Shown here piece after piece: positions 10,333 to 21,110 of a stretch of 64,000 bases of DNA. Made by a program: the position numbers and the translations under genes. The notes beneath the pieces are model-generated. The model did not search any database and was not told where the DNA came from. It saw only the letters and a list, made by a program, of their open reading frames with translations. Within the stretch, counting starts at the first letter, position 1; each line of letters opens with the position of its first letter. Origin of the DNA: Mesostigma viride (lineage: Eukaryota; Streptophyta; Mesostigmatophyceae; Mesostigmatales; Mesostigmataceae); NCBI GenBank assembly GCA_009746045.1, contig RPFO01000774.1, forward strand, positions 184,001 through 248,000, given 5' to 3'.

Positions 10333-12533
10333 GTTCCTCCCGTTAGGAGTTTCCATTGGTCTTATCGTAGTATAGAGCTTTGACATGGCTCTGTATATAG
10401 GTTTATAGCCATGGGCGTTTGCTTTGGTTTGAGTGATTTCACTCTGCTGTAAGTAATTATATTTTAATATATATTCATTGAGAATGATAGATTACGGAGG
10501 TGAGATAGGCATGCAACATAAGGAAAAACCCGATAACTGGGAGAATAACCCTGAAGAAATTAATAACCCTGAATAAATTTTAATATATATGTGGCTGTGC
10601 ATGCACGCAAATACTACAGTAGTATACAATTAATGCATGTAGTATGTTTGCATGGTGCGATGCTATGTGAATATACTGAGCTGCATGTGACTACAGGTGT
10701 GTGACTCGTGGTGTGCATTAATTAATTAATTAACTGAATTAATTAATTAATATTAATTAATCTCGTGTCCCCGTTGGGGGACCACGGAGGCTAAACAGGT
10801 GGGGATGTGATAAGTAACTCACATATTCTCACCTTCCATACAACAACCTTGTTTTCCAGCAGGCTGAAGAGCATGACAGGCGTCTATGAGCTCGCCAGCT
10901 CCGATCCTTGCAACGGTGATGCCGCTCCCAGGCAGCTAGGGTCCTTGACTACGCAATATAGAATGTCTACCGTGTGAAAACCTCCATACAGGAAGCGTAG
11001 CAAAGCCAGATAACTGCCCGATCAATTCTGGGTAGCTTTAGGAAGCATGGCATACGCAGCGTAAGGAAAACCATTGAAAGCTGCGGAAAATCTGATAGCA
11101 CTTGACTGCAACAAGTGGAGAACAAAATAGCAAGAAAAACCCAGAAACGGCGCAAAAAGTTTCATGCCAGGTTCATTAAGAGCGCAAACAGACTGGGCGG
11201 TGACATGCGGCAAATCAACGTACCACGGCCGGCATTATTTCCTACCCAGGCGCGCAAGAAAAGCCAGCCAGCCATGGATGGATTAACCGCGGATCGCGCA
11301 GGCCTGAACGAAATCATTTTAGAAATGACAGGAAATGGCCGCAGATCGAAGATGCTTAGGTGATTTTCATGGTGTCCGTTACTAAACGGCTCTTGCTGCA
11401 TCAAAATAACCCACGAATGTCGAGTTCTACCGTCGCAGGCACACATGCTAGATTATTCATCGCGGCCAAATTGACGTTGGATGAGACCCCCGTGCAAATC
11501 TGTACCAACAAAGGCAGCGAATTTGCAAATAGTGCAGATCTTGCTATGAAACATCATAATAGAACATCACTTTTAACCATCGGCTTAATTTTTTAGCCTG
11601 TCGCCCGCCGGATTAGCCATATTTTAACGGAACGCACGTCGCCATGGCCACCTCCGCACGGTGCGCGCACTGTGCACCACAATGTCAAAATAAGATCGCG
11701 TCGAATTGTGAAAGTTCAGACGGGTCAGTACTAAGTAGAGATACGAAATCTGTGGCTTCAAATCGTTGCCCTGTCGTTCTGGCATCCTAGCCGCGCAAAA
11801 CGTAAAAAAAACGCGGAAAACACGGCATTATACGGTATTATACGGTATTATACGTCATTATGCGCTAAAACGTATTACGTATGAAAAATTATACGCTAAA
11901 AGCCAGCGTATTACGTATTATACCGTATTATACCGTATTATACGGCGTATGATCTCACACTGCCATGCGCGCCATGGACTGCTACCGCTGCCCGGCAGCC
12001 CATTGCCAGCGGATTTTTTCGATCCACGGGCGGTACCGGCATGAGCGGCAGTGCCGCCGCCAACCCCCCAGAACGGCCTGCCCGGCGGCCCGGCGGCCGC
12101 ACCGGCCTCCCGGTCCGGGGCGGCCCCTCGGTCGGCCCCTGCCCCTCCACCGGCATCGCAGGGTACGAGCGATCCGGGGTCCGACCTCTCGGCAGGCTGG
12201 GCATTCCTGGCCACGCTCCCTTTTGCCGCCTGTGCGCGCAACCCTTGCATGACCCTCCCCGGGACGTCCCTCACCGCGCCCGGAGCTTGTTTACGCGCTG
12301 CGCCCTGCTTTCCCTGGCCCGGATGCATAGTCACCCTCTCGACGAACTCGGCCACAAGCTGTTTCTCGTCACCCCCCGGCTCCTCTTAGCGCCGTTGGAG
12401 CGGGGCGTGCGTGGCGTACAGGGTGCGGTCATCGCTCGCTGGGCCGGCGGTTCCTCCTCGGGGATTGGGAAGGGCTGTGGGCGCTGCAGCCTCCGGCCTC
12501 CACCCGGGTGTCGGGGGCCGCCTCCTTTGCCCG
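9124..12533 (+). repeat. Segmental duplication, copy B (partner 1-3,382)
   Basis: Direct duplicate of the left edge of the window. This copy has fewer frame-breaking indels in coding parts, so it is the better reference. It spans the end of the subfamily 1 element, the spacer and the truncated start of the subfamily 2 element, so the block was duplicated after both insertions. Confidence 0.85.
10333..11959. other. 3' UTR and non-coding spacer with TA-rich palindrome
   Basis: 10,333-10,460 is the subfamily 1 3' UTR. 10,473-10,566 is a module starting TTCATTGAGA, found inverted at 17,806-17,890. TTAATTAA runs occupy 10,725-10,760. 11,816-11,950 is an imperfect palindrome of TATTATACGGTAT units, similar in composition to the ends of the hAT-like element at 44,188. 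No coding signal was found. Confidence 0.6.
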
Positions 12534-12738
12534 GGTGGAAGCTGACGTCATGCGGTTGGTGAAGGTATAGGTGAATTGAGCCGGGCCATGCAAAAGCTTG
12601 AACTGACCGCGTTGGCTCCCTCCACTCCCCCGACCCTGCAGGCTTTGCGCGACCTTCACCCCGACGAACCGGCCTTTGCGGTGCCCGCCCCGGCTACCCC
12701 CCGCCCCCGCCTATTGTCATGGACCTGGACATCTTCAC
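11960..12738 (+). pseudogene. R2-like subfamily 2, plus copy: finger and pre-RT region
   Basis: Starts in the second finger (MRAMDCYRCPAAHC, FSIHGRYRHERQC) directly after the TA-rich palindrome, so the element is 5' truncated here. It runs through the LFLVTPRLLLAPLE and LSRAMQKLEL motifs to MDLDIFT, where it is cut at ATCTTCAC by the insertion at 12,739-13,945. It resumes at 13,946. Confidence 0.75.
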
Positions 12739-12739
12739 C

Positions 12740-13366
12740 TGGACGTCTGCACCTGGACATCTTGCAAACCTCTATCTATACACTTATGAGCTTGCATTCA
12801 TGGAGAATCTCATTGCCTCAAACGATGATGTTCTCATCAGGCGTTTTATCCATACATGTCGATACATTGATGATGTCATCGCTTTCGACAACCCTGATTT
12901 CGCAACCCATTTGTATATCACCGCTGGTCTGCCTGGCATCTACCCGCAAGCGTCCCTCACATTAAAGCTCACGTACGTCGGAGGATACTCATTGCAATTA
13001 CCTCGATCTTAACATTACCCATAACAAGAAGGGCTGGCGTACGGCTGTCTATGATAAGCGCAAGGATCCTAAATACCAGCAAATTCCTTTTATTCGTTAC
13101 CCCGATATTCACAGTCTCCTTTCCCACACAGCAAAATATGGTTTTGTTCTTTCTCAGTTACATCGTTTTTCCCGTCTTTGTTCTTATCGTGTTGATTTCA
13201 TCACGACTCTTGTTGAACTCTTGCAGCGTTTATTGGTCAAAGACTATGACCGAGCCATTATGCTCCGTCAAGTCCGATGTTTTTTGCAACGTCACCCACA
13301 TCTGTTCGGTGCTGCCCCTTGGCACAAGCTCTACAAACAGGTCGTGGACCGCGGCTGGATCGCATA
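12740..13366 (+). pseudogene. Reverse transcriptase fragment of a second lineage (YIDD box)
   Basis: From 12,740 the frame reads ELAFMENLIASNDDVLIRRF, then CRYIDDVIAFDNPDF with the catalytic Asp pair of motif C, then IYPQASLTLKLTY. A frameshift near 12,985 moves to a frame without its own start: NYLDLNITHNKKGWRTAVYD, KRKDPKYQQIPFIRYPDIH, YGFVLSQLHRFSRLCSYRVD, ending RGWIA-stop at 13,366. The pattern RYIDD, NPxF, IYP, LDL, YDKR, YG..SQL.R..R.CS is shared by a family of RTs in protists and invertebrates that I cannot place with certainty; a Penelope-like affinity is possible. It is not related to the R2-like RTs beside it. Confidence 0.65.
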
Positions 13367-13544
13367 GTATCTCCGCACATCTGAACCCTGTGATGCCAGA
13401 TCTCCTTTGCGGCCGTTCCGAGCTTGGCACTGGATGAATTCGTTGTCCACATCGTCGCGTCGCTGCCGCAACACGATGTTTTCTGGCATCCGCGGGCTTT
13501 TGGTTCCCGCCGCACATTTGAAAGTGCTGTCCTCCGGCTTTTTG

Positions 13545-13945
13545 CCTTTGCACCGTGTGCAGTTCTTGGACGTTTGGAATCATGGCATGGCTAACGTGAT
13601 GACTGACTAGCTACCTTTTCAATGGTTTTCCATTTGCGGGTATCTCCTCGTAAATGGTGGGAGAGCGATCGCAGCAATGGTGCTCACCACTAGACACTCC
13701 CGGCCAGTTAGGCTCGAAACACACGCCCTGATCAAGCATGCTGTTTCCGGCCCCACCGTCTAGGTCATCTAGTCGCTCTACTACACGTAAGCCAGCCATA
13801 ATTTCAATGCACAAGGATACACATTTCCATCACCATTCATCTTCATCATCCTGAACGACTCGAACACGCGGACAAGATAACGGCAGGCTCGAGCTACCAT
13901 GGTCCGGATTCTCCCGATTTCTGGCCTGCGCTGGTTGTCTACTTG
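13545..13945 (+). repeat. Dispersed repeat (3' region of the YIDD-RT element)
   Basis: Starts GCACCGTGTGCAGTTC and ends at GGCCTGCGCTGGTTGTCT. Related copies are 22,981-23,278 (direct, first two thirds), 22,205-22,440 (inverted, last half) and a 35-bp scrap at 55,446-55,480 (inverted). No protein is evident. It is probably the 3' UTR of the element. Confidence 0.75.
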
Positions 13946-14679
13946 ATCTTCACGGCTGTGCTGCCGGAAGGATCTGCCGAACGCCTCCTCCACCGGCCCC
14001 TCAGGCTGGCGCTACGAGCACCTCTCCGTGATGGCGGGCCATGGCGGGGCGACCGCACTCTTTGAGGCTGCCGCCGACTTGGCCGCGGGGTCCCTGGCCC
14101 CCGCGGCGCGCCCTTGGCTGGCTGGGGCACGCCTCATTGCCCTCCTGAAAGACGACGTCCCCCCGCCTGCTGGCCGCGTTCGTCCCATTGCTTGCGGCGA
14201 GGTCCTACGCAAGCTGGTGAGTAAGGTCATTTGTCGCCAAAAGGCCCCCGAGTTTCGCGCCTACTTCTGCCCCAACCGGAGTGATACTGAGGAGTCCGTC
14301 GCGGCCCAGCTTGGCGTCGCCACCAAAGGGGGCAGCGACATCATCGTGCACACAGTTCAGGCCTACCTCGAGACGCATCCGACCCATGTGGCGGTGAAGG
14401 TGGATTGCCACAATGCGTTCAATGCTGTCACCAAGGCTAGCATCTTTGAGGCCGTCGGCGAGGCGTTCCCTGACCTTCTTGCGTGGACAGCAGCCTGCTA
14501 CGGCGACCCCACTCAACTCTCCTTCCTCATGGAGGATGGGACGTTCGCCGACATCGATCGCTTCCCGCACGGGAACCCAGCAAGGTGACGGCCCCTCGGC
14601 CCCTTTTACCTGTCTGCCCGCTGCACAAGGCTCTCCAAGGTGTCCACGCTGCGCACCCGGATGTCGTGCTCCTCGCCTA
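13946..14679 (+). pseudogene. R2-like subfamily 2, plus copy: RT fingers and palm
   Basis: Resumes after the 8-bp duplication with TAVLPEGSAERLLH-type sequence, then SSTGPSGWRYEHLSVM, CGEVLRKLVSKVICRQKAPE, VKVDCHNAFNAV (motif A) and, after a frameshift near 14,570, the QQGD motif B region. It stops at VLLA, one codon before the catalytic YxDD, where the palindromic element is inserted. It continues at 15,995. Confidence 0.75.
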
Positions 14680-15994
14680 AGTTGTACAAGCTAGTGCTTA
14701 TACTTTTTATGCGCAAACCTTTTTAGCTAAGGTTAACCCATATTCTTACATCCTGCGCAGGATGTAAGAATATGCGTTAACCTAGGTGAAAAGGTTTGCG
14801 CATAAAAAGTATAAGCGTTAGCTTGTACAACTTAAAACCTTTGCGCGTTGGGGCGGAATATTAAGCGGCTCCCTAACTAGGGCTTTACTTCCGCGCATCG
14901 AATTACTGATTCGATATTACTCCCGGGAAGGTCCGATATCTACCTCGCTAGGCGATTAATTAGGTCCGACCGGTGCCCCGGCGGATCCTCCCAAATAATC
15001 CCTACTCGGCACTGTCCCCACGAGGTTTCGAACCCGTGACTTCCGCGCCGCGCCGGTTCTAAGTTGTACAAGCTAACGCTTATACTTTTTATGCGCAAAC
15101 CTTTTCACCTAGGTTAACGCATATTCTTACATCCTGCGCAGGATGTATGAATATGCGTTACCCTTAGCTAAAAAGGTTTGCGCATAAAAAGTATAAGCAC
15201 TAGCTTGTACAACTTAAAACCTTTGCGCGTTGGGGCGGAATATTAAGCGGCTCCCTAACTAGGGCTTTACTTCCGCATCGAATTACTGATTCGATATTAC
15301 TCCCGGGAAGGTCCGATATCTACCTCGAGCTAGGCGATTAATTAGGTCCGACCGGTGCCCCGGCGGATCCTCCCAAATAATCCCTACTCGGCACTGTCCC
15401 CACGAGGTTTCGAACCCGTGACTTCCGCGCCGCGCCGGTTCTAAGTTACAAGCTAACGCTTATACTTTTTATGTGCAAACCTTTTCACCTAGGTTAACGC
15501 ATATTCTTACATCCTGCGCAGGATGTATGAATATGCGTTAACCTTAGCTAAAAAGGTTTGCGCATAAAAAGTATAAGCACTAGCTTGTACAACTTAGAAC
15601 CAGCGCGGCGCGGAAGTCACGGGTTCGAAACCTCGTGGGGTCAGTGCCGAGTAGGGATTATTTGGGAGGATCCGCCGGGGCACCGGTCGGACCTAATTAA
15701 TCGCCTAGCGAGGTAGATATCGAACCTATATTCCCGGGATTAATATCGAATCAGTAATTCGATATTGAATTAGTAATTCGATGCGGAAGTAAACCCTAGT
15801 TAGGGAGCCGCTTAATATTCCGCCCCAACGCGCAAAGGTTTTAAGTTGTACAAGCTAGTGCTTATACTTTTTATGCGCAAACCTTTTTAGCTAAGGTTAA
15901 CGCATATTCTTACATCCTGCGCAGGATGTAAGAATATGCGTTAACCTAGGTGAAAAGGTTTGCGCATAAAAAGTATGCGTTAGCTTGTACAACT
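14680..15994. mobile_element. Fold-back element: four 150-bp palindromes and three 230-bp units, 5-bp TSD
   Basis: GCCTA at 14,675-14,679 and 15,995-15,999 flanks the insert, and the target gene is continuous without it. Ends are AGTTGTACAAGC and its exact complement. Inside are four near-perfect palindromes centred on CATCCTGCGCAGGATG (14,680-14,833; 15,061-15,215; 15,443-15,595; 15,843-15,994) and three copies of a 227-247-bp unit (14,834-15,060 and 15,216-15,442 direct, 15,596-15,842 inverted). The palindrome arms come in two versions, TTAGCTAAGG and TCACCTAGG, paired in alternating order. There is no ORF; this looks like nested non-autonomous DNA elements. Confidence 0.85.
15596..15842 (+). 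repeat. Internal unit with tRNA T-arm-like sequence (third, inverted copy)
   Basis: In this orientation the unit carries AAGTCACGGGTTCGAAACC, which fits a tRNA variable loop, T stem and T loop and the Pol III B-box consensus GGTTCGAANCC. No full cloverleaf or A box at the usual distance was found, so it is not a functional tRNA gene. It could be a trapped SINE head or tRNA remnant. The other two copies are in reverse orientation. Confidence 0.5.
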
Positions 15995-17677
15995 GCCTAT
16001 ACGGACGATATCCATGCCCTTGGCCCGGCCGACGCTGTGGTTGCCGCCCTGGCTGCCCTTGAAGTGGCCATGGCGGCCATCAACCTTCGGCTCACCCTCC
16101 CCAAGTGTGCATTCTTTTCGCCCCAGGGGGACTGCTCTGGCTTCCCCGCGGCTATCCCGGGGGCATTGGCGCGGCCGGGCGCGGCCGGGCGCGTGGTTTC
16201 TCGTGCCTAGGCGTCCCTGTGGGTGACCCTGACTACGTCGCAGAGGAGCTCCGGGCCACCGTGGAACAGCGCACCCATGTCCTCGAGACTTGGGCGCGCC
16301 TCAAGGACCCCCAGACCAAAGGGCTCCTCCTGTGGCGGTTTTGCGCCCACCCGCGGGTGGTTCACTGGCTCCGTGGCGCTCCCCCCACTTGGTGCGGCTT
16401 GCCGCGGAAGGCCATGACGAGCGCATTCAGGCCGCCTTGCAGGTGCTCCGGCTCCCCGGCCCTAGCCTGCCAGCTCACTCCATGCGCTTGGCCACCCGGC
16501 CCCTGCCGCATGGGCGGGTGTGGGCTCACCCGCGCCGCCCGCCTCGCCCCCGCCGCCTTCCTTGGCTCTGTTGCTCAGGCCTGGGCGGAGATCCGCCGGT
16601 TGGTCCCCAGCGCCGTCAGCGCCATTCCCGACTTGGTCACCCCAGATCCCCCTTCCCCTTTGTGCAGGCTGTGCAGGATTCTTACCTCGGGATCCAGCAG
16701 GCTTGCGACCTCGTCCGCCCCGCTCAGGCCGTCCACCGTCGCCTGCCCCGGGGCACGCCCGGCGTGTAGTACTGTCGTCAGTCCTAGTGTCTTCCCTGCC
16801 TGCGTTCATGAAAAACAACAAAAGACCTGCGCGGGTATACTACACTGTGCCGACTGGATGGGTCTGCATGCGAGCTTGAACGATCAGGGGAAGGCTTGGC
16901 TTCACTCCGTTTCCCTTGAGGGGAGCGTGGGGTCCGCATTCCTGCGCGCCCTCCCCATGAGCCCTTTGTTCACGCTGGTTCCGGCCCTTTACGCCATCGC
17001 TCTCCGCCACCAGCTCTTTGCCCCGCAACCTCTCATCACGGCGGGTGCGTCCTGCGGCAGCTGCGGGCTTGCTCTGGATACTACTGGGACGCACTACATC
17101 GCGTGCATGGGTGGCCAGCAGAACCAGAACTGGTTCCTCTATCTCCATACCGCTCTCCTCCGGGTGGTGTGTGCCATGGTTCGGTCGGTCTTTCCCCACT
17201 CCACCATCAAGTGCGAGGACGCGGATGGGGCCGCCCTCTACTCACCCAACCACCGCCCCGACATTACCGTACTTGACTACGACGGGCAGGGTTGCCACCT
17301 GCTCATCGATGTCTCCGTGGCTCGGCCGCTTTCCGGTCGCCACATCCTCCGGGCGGCTGTGGATGCCGGCGCTGCTGCCACTGTGGCTGAGCGCGACAAG
17401 TTTGCCTCCTACGGCAATGTGGGGCCCCACCGGGTCATCCCCTTTGTCCTTGAGGAGTTCGGGGCCATGGGCCCCAACCAAGACAGCGGAGTTTTTCCAC
17501 GAGTGCTGCCAGCGCCGTGAAGACCGCCTCGACCTCGAGGGTCAGACCGCCCCGTGGTCGGCCCGCACGTGGTCCTCGTATTGGCGGCAGCGCCTGTCAC
17601 TCGCCCTCACTCGCACCGTGGCTGATGTGTTATTCCGCCGCACCCGGGCCGACTTTGTCGCGACCCATGCGGTCTAG
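15995..17677 (+). pseudogene. R2-like subfamily 2, plus copy: RT motif C to endonuclease
   Basis: Begins AYTDDIHALGP, with motif C changed from YMDD to YTDD. 16,105-17,520 is open for 471 codons: thumb (FSCLGVPVGDPDY), GGCGLTRAARLAPAAFLGS, a CCHC knuckle (CGSC, then H and C in GTHYIAC), QNQNWFLYLHTALL, then the endonuclease core NHRPDITVLDY and HLLIDVSVARP. After a frameshift near 17,485 comes EFFHECCQRREDRLDLEGQ, YWRQRLSLALTRT and the stop at 17,675-17,677. The PD...D-V-S core with downstream YWRQR.S.AL resembles the restriction-like endonuclease of R2-type elements. A second, smaller frame disturbance lies near 16,200. This supplies the C-terminal half missing from the minus copy. Confidence 0.8.
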
Positions 17678-18671
17678 ATCCCTTCCAGGCCTGCATGGTG
17701 GGCCGGCAGCGCTGTTGCTGCGTGTAGTTTTGTGATGTCTAGTTAGTTGTACCTTGTGCCGCTGGCGTGATCCTTGGATGTCTGTGTCAGGTTACTATTA
17801 ATTTCTTCAGGGTTATTCTCCCAGTTCTCGGGTTTTTCCTTATGTTGCATGCCTATCTCACCTCCGTAATCTATCATTCTCAATGAATATATGTAAGGTT
17901 ATATACCAACCCGAAGGGCAACTCATGATGGACATGCTTGGCCCCCAAGGACAGCCATTGGATAATATGGGTGGGTTGGATGGCATCTGGTTTGCAAAAT
18001 TGTGAAGTTACAGCCGATGCATCGGCAGAATTTCTGCCCATTTAGGGGTTAAATAAATAATTAGCTTCTGGAAAATGTTCTGGCTGAAAACCAGGAAACA
18101 AACAAAAGAAAATTAATTAATTAACTCCGGGGGCTGAGGACTGGACTCAACAAACAAATAAACAAAATTAAATTAATTAACTCCTGTGGGCTCTGGGTAT
18201 CACTGACCTCCACTGACTATAGCCTGTGGCCGCCGAAAGGGGGGCCGCCGGGTCGGAATGTTGGGGACGGCGTGTACCATATCTACCAAACAAACATTTG
18301 AAGAAATTTAATTAAATAAGTACCCACATGCCTTGAACGGCTGCAGGACAAACAAACAAACAAAAGGTTTTGATTAAATAATAAAGAACCCGGGACTCTA
18401 ACTGGCTCCCAACAAACAATCCAGGGTTATTCGTAATGCAAATACGGCAAAAATTGACCCATAAATATAAACTACTAATGCGGACGGTGTATGGTCGGAA
18501 TTTTGAATCGGTTTGACGGACAAACTGATAGCACTTGGCGAGCTGAACCCGGCCAAATCTGCAGTCAAAATTTTGGCAGGTACCATTGATAGAGGGGGCC
18601 GGGGGACCCGTTGCCCGCAAGATGGCGCTGCCCCTAGGCACGGAAGTATGCTGCCGTCTGCCACCACTACA
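17678..18671. other. 3' UTR and AT-rich repeats, no gene seen
   Basis: 17,678-17,800 is the probable 3' UTR of the subfamily 2 element. 17,806-17,890 is the inverted copy of the module at 10,473-10,566. 18,040-18,370 has recurring AACAAACAAA and TTAATTAATTAACTCC motifs in three loosely similar blocks. Short ORFs here show no recognisable domain. Confidence 0.55.
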
Positions 18672-20600
18672 ATTAATTAATTAATTAATTAGACTCGTGC
18701 TCCCGTTGGGGAGTCACGGAGCATTAACCCCGATGGATGGATGGATGGGTGCAAACAGTCCTACCGGTCTAATCTATCTACGTTGGCTACATACTACATC
18801 TATCTAACAGCATTCTAACTACAACATCTAGCTAGGCAGCCGCACGCTGCCCTAGGGAAGCTATCTGGCGTGCCTCCCACGGGATTGCACACGCGGGCGC
18901 TTCCCCAATGGAGGGGGCTCGTTGTCCTCTATGACCTGGGCCCACTTGGCCTTGTCCATCATCTTCTTCCAAATCACGGAGAGGCCTAGCTAGGCCCCCC
19001 ATGTCCTCTACTAGCTGTTCTTTGAAGGTGCGGGCCTTGCGGCGTCTAACATCACTGGGCCCAGCCCACGTCAGGAGGTGCATGCCGGCCAGGCTGGGCT
19101 GGTCGCAGTCGTGCGGGGGGCCACGTGAGGTGTCTACCTGGTTGGTGCGAGCTAGGTGCCCTACTAGCTGCAGGCGTCGTTGCTTAATTAATGGTGCTGG
19201 TGATATAGGGCATGCCCTGGTACAGGTCCTCATTGCGGACATGAGCAGCATATCCTACTCTGAAAATGGAACGCACCATGCTGGTGACCGCGCCGTCCAG
19301 CTTGCGGGCCAGGTCGGCGGTGAGGGTCCACGTCTCGGCTCCATACGTGAGAACAGGAAGGACGAGGACCTTGAACAGGTCCTGTTTCTCGATCTTGCCC
19401 AGGGGCTTGCGCCACAGCTAGGGCCCGGTACTGGCGTAAAGCGTGCCAGGCGAGGGAGATGCGATGGTCCACATCAACCTCGCAGCTGGGGAGCAGGCTG
19501 CCCAGCAGCTTAACGCGGTCCCGATACAGGACTCGAGAGCCGTCTAGTAGGAGATAGAGGGGCGGCGGTGAGTTGGTGAGCTAGCCCAACCGCCAGGGCC
19601 TCTGTCTTCTTGCTGACCTCAAGCCCCACTGCACGGGCCTCGAGAGCCAGGCAGTCAAGCCATGTCTGCACGTGCTCAGTGGCCTCGAAGAGGGTGGTGT
19701 CGTCTGCGTAGATGATGTCTGCCAGCCGAATCTCCGTGTCCGCACCGCCATGCCAGAATTTGTTAGCAACCTGCACTCCTGGTTCCCTGCCCACGATGCG
19801 GGCAAATAGCTTGCGCGCCTGAATCATTACGTATTATTCGACAACAATAATGAACAGGTAGGGCGACAGCACGCAGCCCTGCCACACACCCTTCTGTAAA
19901 GGGCATGGGGGCGTGGTCCCGTAAGAAGTGCGCATGCACCGAAGTGGTGGACCCTTCATACAGGTTGCGGATGACAGCAATCAGGGGGCGGGGGATCCGG
20001 AACAACTCCAGGATGTCCCAAAGCGCAGGCCAGAAAACCGAATCGAAGGCTTTGATGAAGTCCACCGGCACAAGGTGCAAAGGGGACTCACCAGGCTGAA
20101 GGCGTTGCAGTTCCTCCACCAGGCGGCGAGTAGCTTAAGAGCGCCGGCCTGTACTGTGTTGCGACCCGAACGGAAGCCGTGCTGAGTCTCGCTGAGGTGA
20201 CCGTCTAGGGCCGTGCGCAGGCGGTTCAGGATGAGCCGCATAAGAAGCTTGAGGGGGGCACTTCATTGAATGCACACCCCTCTGTAGTTGCCGGGGTCGG
20301 TGCCCAGGCGACCCCTTGTTCTTGTACAACATCGTGCGAAAACTGTGTTGCCAGGCCGGTGGAGGTGGTTGCGACGACAACAGAAGGCGGTTGCAGATGT
20401 CCCGGAAGAGCAGCATAACACCTGTGTCCACGAATTCGGCTGCAAGTTTTACAACTGCAGTTTTACAACATGCGGCCGGAATCTCGTCAGAGCCGGTCCA
20501 CGGCTGCGTCATAACGCAGCCAGGCGCAGGCGCTGGCACCACTACAAGGCTTTGGCTATCCAGCGCCGTGCCGTGCCCTGGCAGTATCGCCACGCGCCGG
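18672..20600 (-). mobile_element. LINE (YADD type), minus strand, decayed
   Basis: Reading on the minus strand from about 20,593: SDEIPAACCKTAVVKLAAEF and TMLYKNKGSPG..PGNYRGV (pre-RT), LSETQHGFRSGRNTVQA, VPVDFIKAFDSVFWPALWD (motif A), IRNLYEGS, GCV (motif B remnant), RLADIIYADDTTLFEATEHV (motif C) and a C-terminal RRLQLVGHLARTNQVDTSRG region ending near 18,835. Frames shift at several places and 19,830-19,900 is disrupted. The 3' end is a short UTR with CTCCCCAACGGGAGCACGAG and a (TTAA)n tail at 18,672-18,690. It is a different LINE clade from the R2-like copies: motif C is YADD and no RLE is seen. The exact clade is undetermined. Confidence 0.75.
19500..20241 (-). pseudogene. LINE reverse transcriptase domain remnant
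   Basis: Contains RT motif A (FIKAFDSVFW, Asp present) and motif C (IYADDTTLF, both Asp present) in different frames, with the QGCVLSP region of motif B lost near 19,870. Neighbouring residues (EHVQTWLDCLALEARAVGLE) match the LINE at 42,015 closely, so both belong to one family. Confidence 0.7.
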
Positions 20601-20774
20601 CCAACGACCCATTTCAGAAAACCGGAATTTTCCCATACACCAATATGCTCAAACGGTAGAGCTCGCGGAGCTGATCATTTTGCTCCCTAGGTCGACCCCT
20701 ATAACTGACCCTTGGGACCTCACTCAGGGTTTTGCTAGGTATAGCGCCTACATGCTAGGTACACTAGGAACTCG

Positions 20775-21110
20775 GCTTTGAGAATGGGTGAGAAATGGTG
20801 AGAAAAAGGGTGAGAAAGGTGAGAAAAAGGGTGAGAAATGGGTGAGAATGGGTGAGAAAGGTGAGAAAAAAGGGTGAGAATGGGGTGAGAATGGGTGAGA
20901 AAACACGTTTCTCACCCGGGTGAGATTGCCCCAAAAAGGTGAAAAAAGGGGAAAAACGTGAGAAAAATCTCAAAAAACAGGACGTGAGATAAGTGAGAAA
21001 AACGGGAGGTGTGAAACGTGAGAAAAGTGAGAAAATCAGGACGTGAGAGACGTGAGAAAAGTGAGAAAAACAGGACGTGAGAAAAGTGAGAAAAGTGAGA
21101 AAACACAGCG
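20775..21110. repeat. Subterminal GTGAGAAA array, left
   Basis: Irregular repeats of GTGAGAAA, GTGAGAAAGG and GTGAGAATGG run about 330 bases inward from the left transposon end. The mirrored array at 24,833-25,150 reads TTTCTCAC. Such arrays often serve as transposase binding sites; that role is inferred from position only. Confidence 0.8.

Larger units (their letters stand above)
12739..13945 (+). mobile_element. 1.2-kb retroelement fragment inserted in subfamily 2 element, 8-bp TSD
   Basis: ATCTTCAC occurs at 12,731-12,738 and again at 13,946-13,953, while the uninterrupted minus copy (around 4,418) has it once in the same coding context. This marks an insertion with an 8-bp target-site duplication. 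The insert holds a degenerate RT of another lineage (12,760-13,366) and a 400-bp 3' region whose relatives occur at 22,981-23,278 (direct) and 22,205-22,440 (inverted). Confidence 0.85.
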
